Positions 62,621 through 64,000 of a stretch of 64,000 nt of DNA are shown here, in pieces. The notes under the pieces are model-generated. The model was given only the letters and a program-made list of their open reading frames with translations, was not told the origin of the DNA and did no database searches. The stretch's first letter is position 1. Each line of letters begins with the position of its first letter. The position numbers and the translations under genes are program-made. This DNA comes from Adiantum capillus-veneris (lineage: Eukaryota > Streptophyta > Polypodiopsida > Polypodiales > Pteridaceae). Location: the NCBI GenBank assembly GCA_014529385.2, contig CM043964.1, positions 8,195,497 through 8,259,496 on the forward strand, given 5' to 3'.

Positions 62621-63132
62621 ATGGCAACTTCATCAACTAACATGGAGGAAAAGATTGCATGCTCGTGCACCCTCTGCAAGTATCAAATCTTGCGCAAGCG
62701 TAGGATATGTAATGAGCATGTGCACAAGTACGGAGAGTTTGCTAGAGAAACCGTACAGAATCTGCGATACGACTCCTACGGAACGGGCATTGATTTCCGC
62801 GATATAGCACCTACATCTCAGAGAGAGAAAAAAAAGATTATGCGTGAAGGTCCAACCAATATAGAGCCACGGATGGAAGCAGAAAAGGGCTTACAGATAG
62901 AAGACGACGGCATGGAGGAGATGCTGGATGCCTTCTTACAGACAAGCAAGGAGAACACGAACGAAGCAGCACCAGAAGCCGTGCGCCTATCTCCTGAAGA
63001 CATGTTGAGGAAGTTGGCACATCAACCAATCTATGAAGGCGCCAAAATATCTGTGCTTCGTACTTGTCTGGCGTTTTGGAATCTTCATTCAGTGTACGGG
63101 TGGTCAGATGCAAGAGTCACTGCTTTGTTTAG
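62621..63132 (+). pseudogene. CACTA transposase, first visible exon
   Basis: The ATG at 62621 opens 170 codons with a Cys/His-containing start (CSCTLCKYQILRKRRICNEH), an acidic middle, and IYEGAKISVLRTCLAFWNLHSVYGWSDARVTALF, matching the region just before the TNP2 core. It ends at AG|GTAGGT, a good splice donor. This exon is intact, but the gene as a whole has stops downstream. No promoter is obvious apart from the AT-rich upstream tract. Confidence 0.85.
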
Positions 63133-63204
63133 GTAGGTAATTTACAAAAGAGATTTTCCGATTGCAACGGTGATGTGCTCGGAGAGCTTTTTAATTTAAT
63201 GTGG

Positions 63205-63953
63205 CTTAAACAAGTTATTGCGGGAGCAACTTCTCCTGGCTGGCAATGAAATGTCCCCCTCCAGGCCAGACGCAAAAAAGCTTCTGACCTCAGTTGGCTT
63301 GGACTACAACAAGATTCATGCATGTCCAAATGATTGCATTCTTTTTCGCAATGAATTCGCAGATTGTCTGTCGTGTCCTAAGTGCGGAGCAATGCGCTAC
63401 AAACAAGATGCAGTTGGCGAGACAGTGCCAGCTAAATTGTTGCGGCATTTCCCTATTATTTTTATGATTAAAAACATGTTTCGTTGTGGTTCCATTGCAA
63501 AGTTGATGCAGTGGCATTCTACGAATAGATCCACTGATGCAACATTTAGGGTGCCCACTGATACGAAGGCTTGGAGGCACATTGAAGATACCTGACCACA
63601 TTTTAAGAGTGAACCACGCAATTTGCATTTGGGCATGGCAATGGATGGAGTCAATCCATTTGGCTTGAGAAGCTCGTCATGGAGCACTTGGCCTGTGTGC
63701 CTTATCAATTACAACCGCCCGCCGTGGCTTGCTATCAAGAAGGATCATTTGATTTTAAGCTTGATTGTACCTGGTAAGTTCAAGGCAAAGAACATGGATG
63801 TTTATCTAGGTCCACTAGTTGACGAGCTCTAGGAGTTATGGCATGGGATCGACATAGCAGATGCGGTTGAACCAGTAGGACAACATCATGCAAGGATCCA
63901 TGGACTTCTTATGTGGACTATGCATGATTGGCCAGGATACGGAGAAGCTTCTG
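63205..63953 (+). pseudogene. CACTA TNP2-type transposase core, two stops
   Basis: From about 63205 the frame reads LLREQLLLAGNEM, LTSVGLDYNKIHACPNDCIL, CLSCPKCGAMRYK, KLMQWHSTNRSTD, FRVPTDTKAWRHIEDT, LHLGMAMDGVNPFG, LINYNRPPWLAIKKDHLILS and WTMHDWPGYGEAS. This is the Transposase_21 signature. TGA at 63593 (probably from TGG) and TAG at 63830 (probably from CAG) interrupt it. A second splice donor, CTG|GTAATG, follows at 63954. The intron from 63133 is roughly 70 bp, and its acceptor is not certain. Confidence 0.93.
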
Positions 63954-64000
63954 GTAATGGTTATTGATTTACAAAATTCTCGCTATTCGCAAGCCCTTTG

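Overview
This window is eukaryotic, almost certainly nuclear DNA of a land plant with a large, transposon-packed genome. The evidence is plant-type Ty3/gypsy (including a chromodomain type), Ty1/copia and CACTA elements, initiator-tRNA-Met primer-binding sites, and a captured plant-type mitochondrial Mn-superoxide dismutase fragment. A seedless vascular plant such as a fern is a reasonable guess, but that is inference. I found no intact ordinary host gene. The only long intact coding sequence is a copia polyprotein.

Layout. (1) 1-11880: a large gypsy element on +, with ~2.3 kb LTRs (the first begins before the window), decayed gag-pol, an antisense gag-protease fragment, and an apparent first gag exon inside each LTR. 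(2) 11881-15085: unassigned sequence. (3) 15091-19733: a structurally complete non-autonomous LTR element on - (TSD CTATG, LTRs, PBS, PPT) that lacks gag-pol and carries the 5' part of an MnSOD gene plus a 42-bp tandem repeat. (4) 19739-26880: unassigned, with a possible LTR/PBS junction at 22510 and two 131-bp CT arrays. (5) 27824-~33100: a copia element on - with an intact 1395-codon polyprotein but no recognisable 5' LTR, lying between two copies of another repeat family. (6) 34659-42547: a chromodomain gypsy element on + (TSD ACCAG) with the unusual order LTR-pol-truncated LTR-second integrase 3' half-LTR.

(7) 42553-46320: tandem pieces of an LTR-like family with GC-rich palindromes, TATA boxes and a covarying stem-loop. 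(8) 46320-59935: a decayed gypsy element on - split by insertion of a second gypsy element (47111-56308, also -), whose gag, FIDD-type reverse transcriptase and integrase resemble a lineage I associate mainly with basidiomycete fungi. (9) 59936-60866: the 3' end of a relative of the non-autonomous element in (3), cut by (10) a CACTA transposon starting at 60867, with subterminal repeats, very long GA arrays and a decayed TNP2-type transposase running off the window.

Working relationships: the copia element and the two small LTR elements share a PPT-proximal module, so the copia element is a candidate source of proteins for the small ones. Most other coding regions are broken by stops, frameshifts and deletions.
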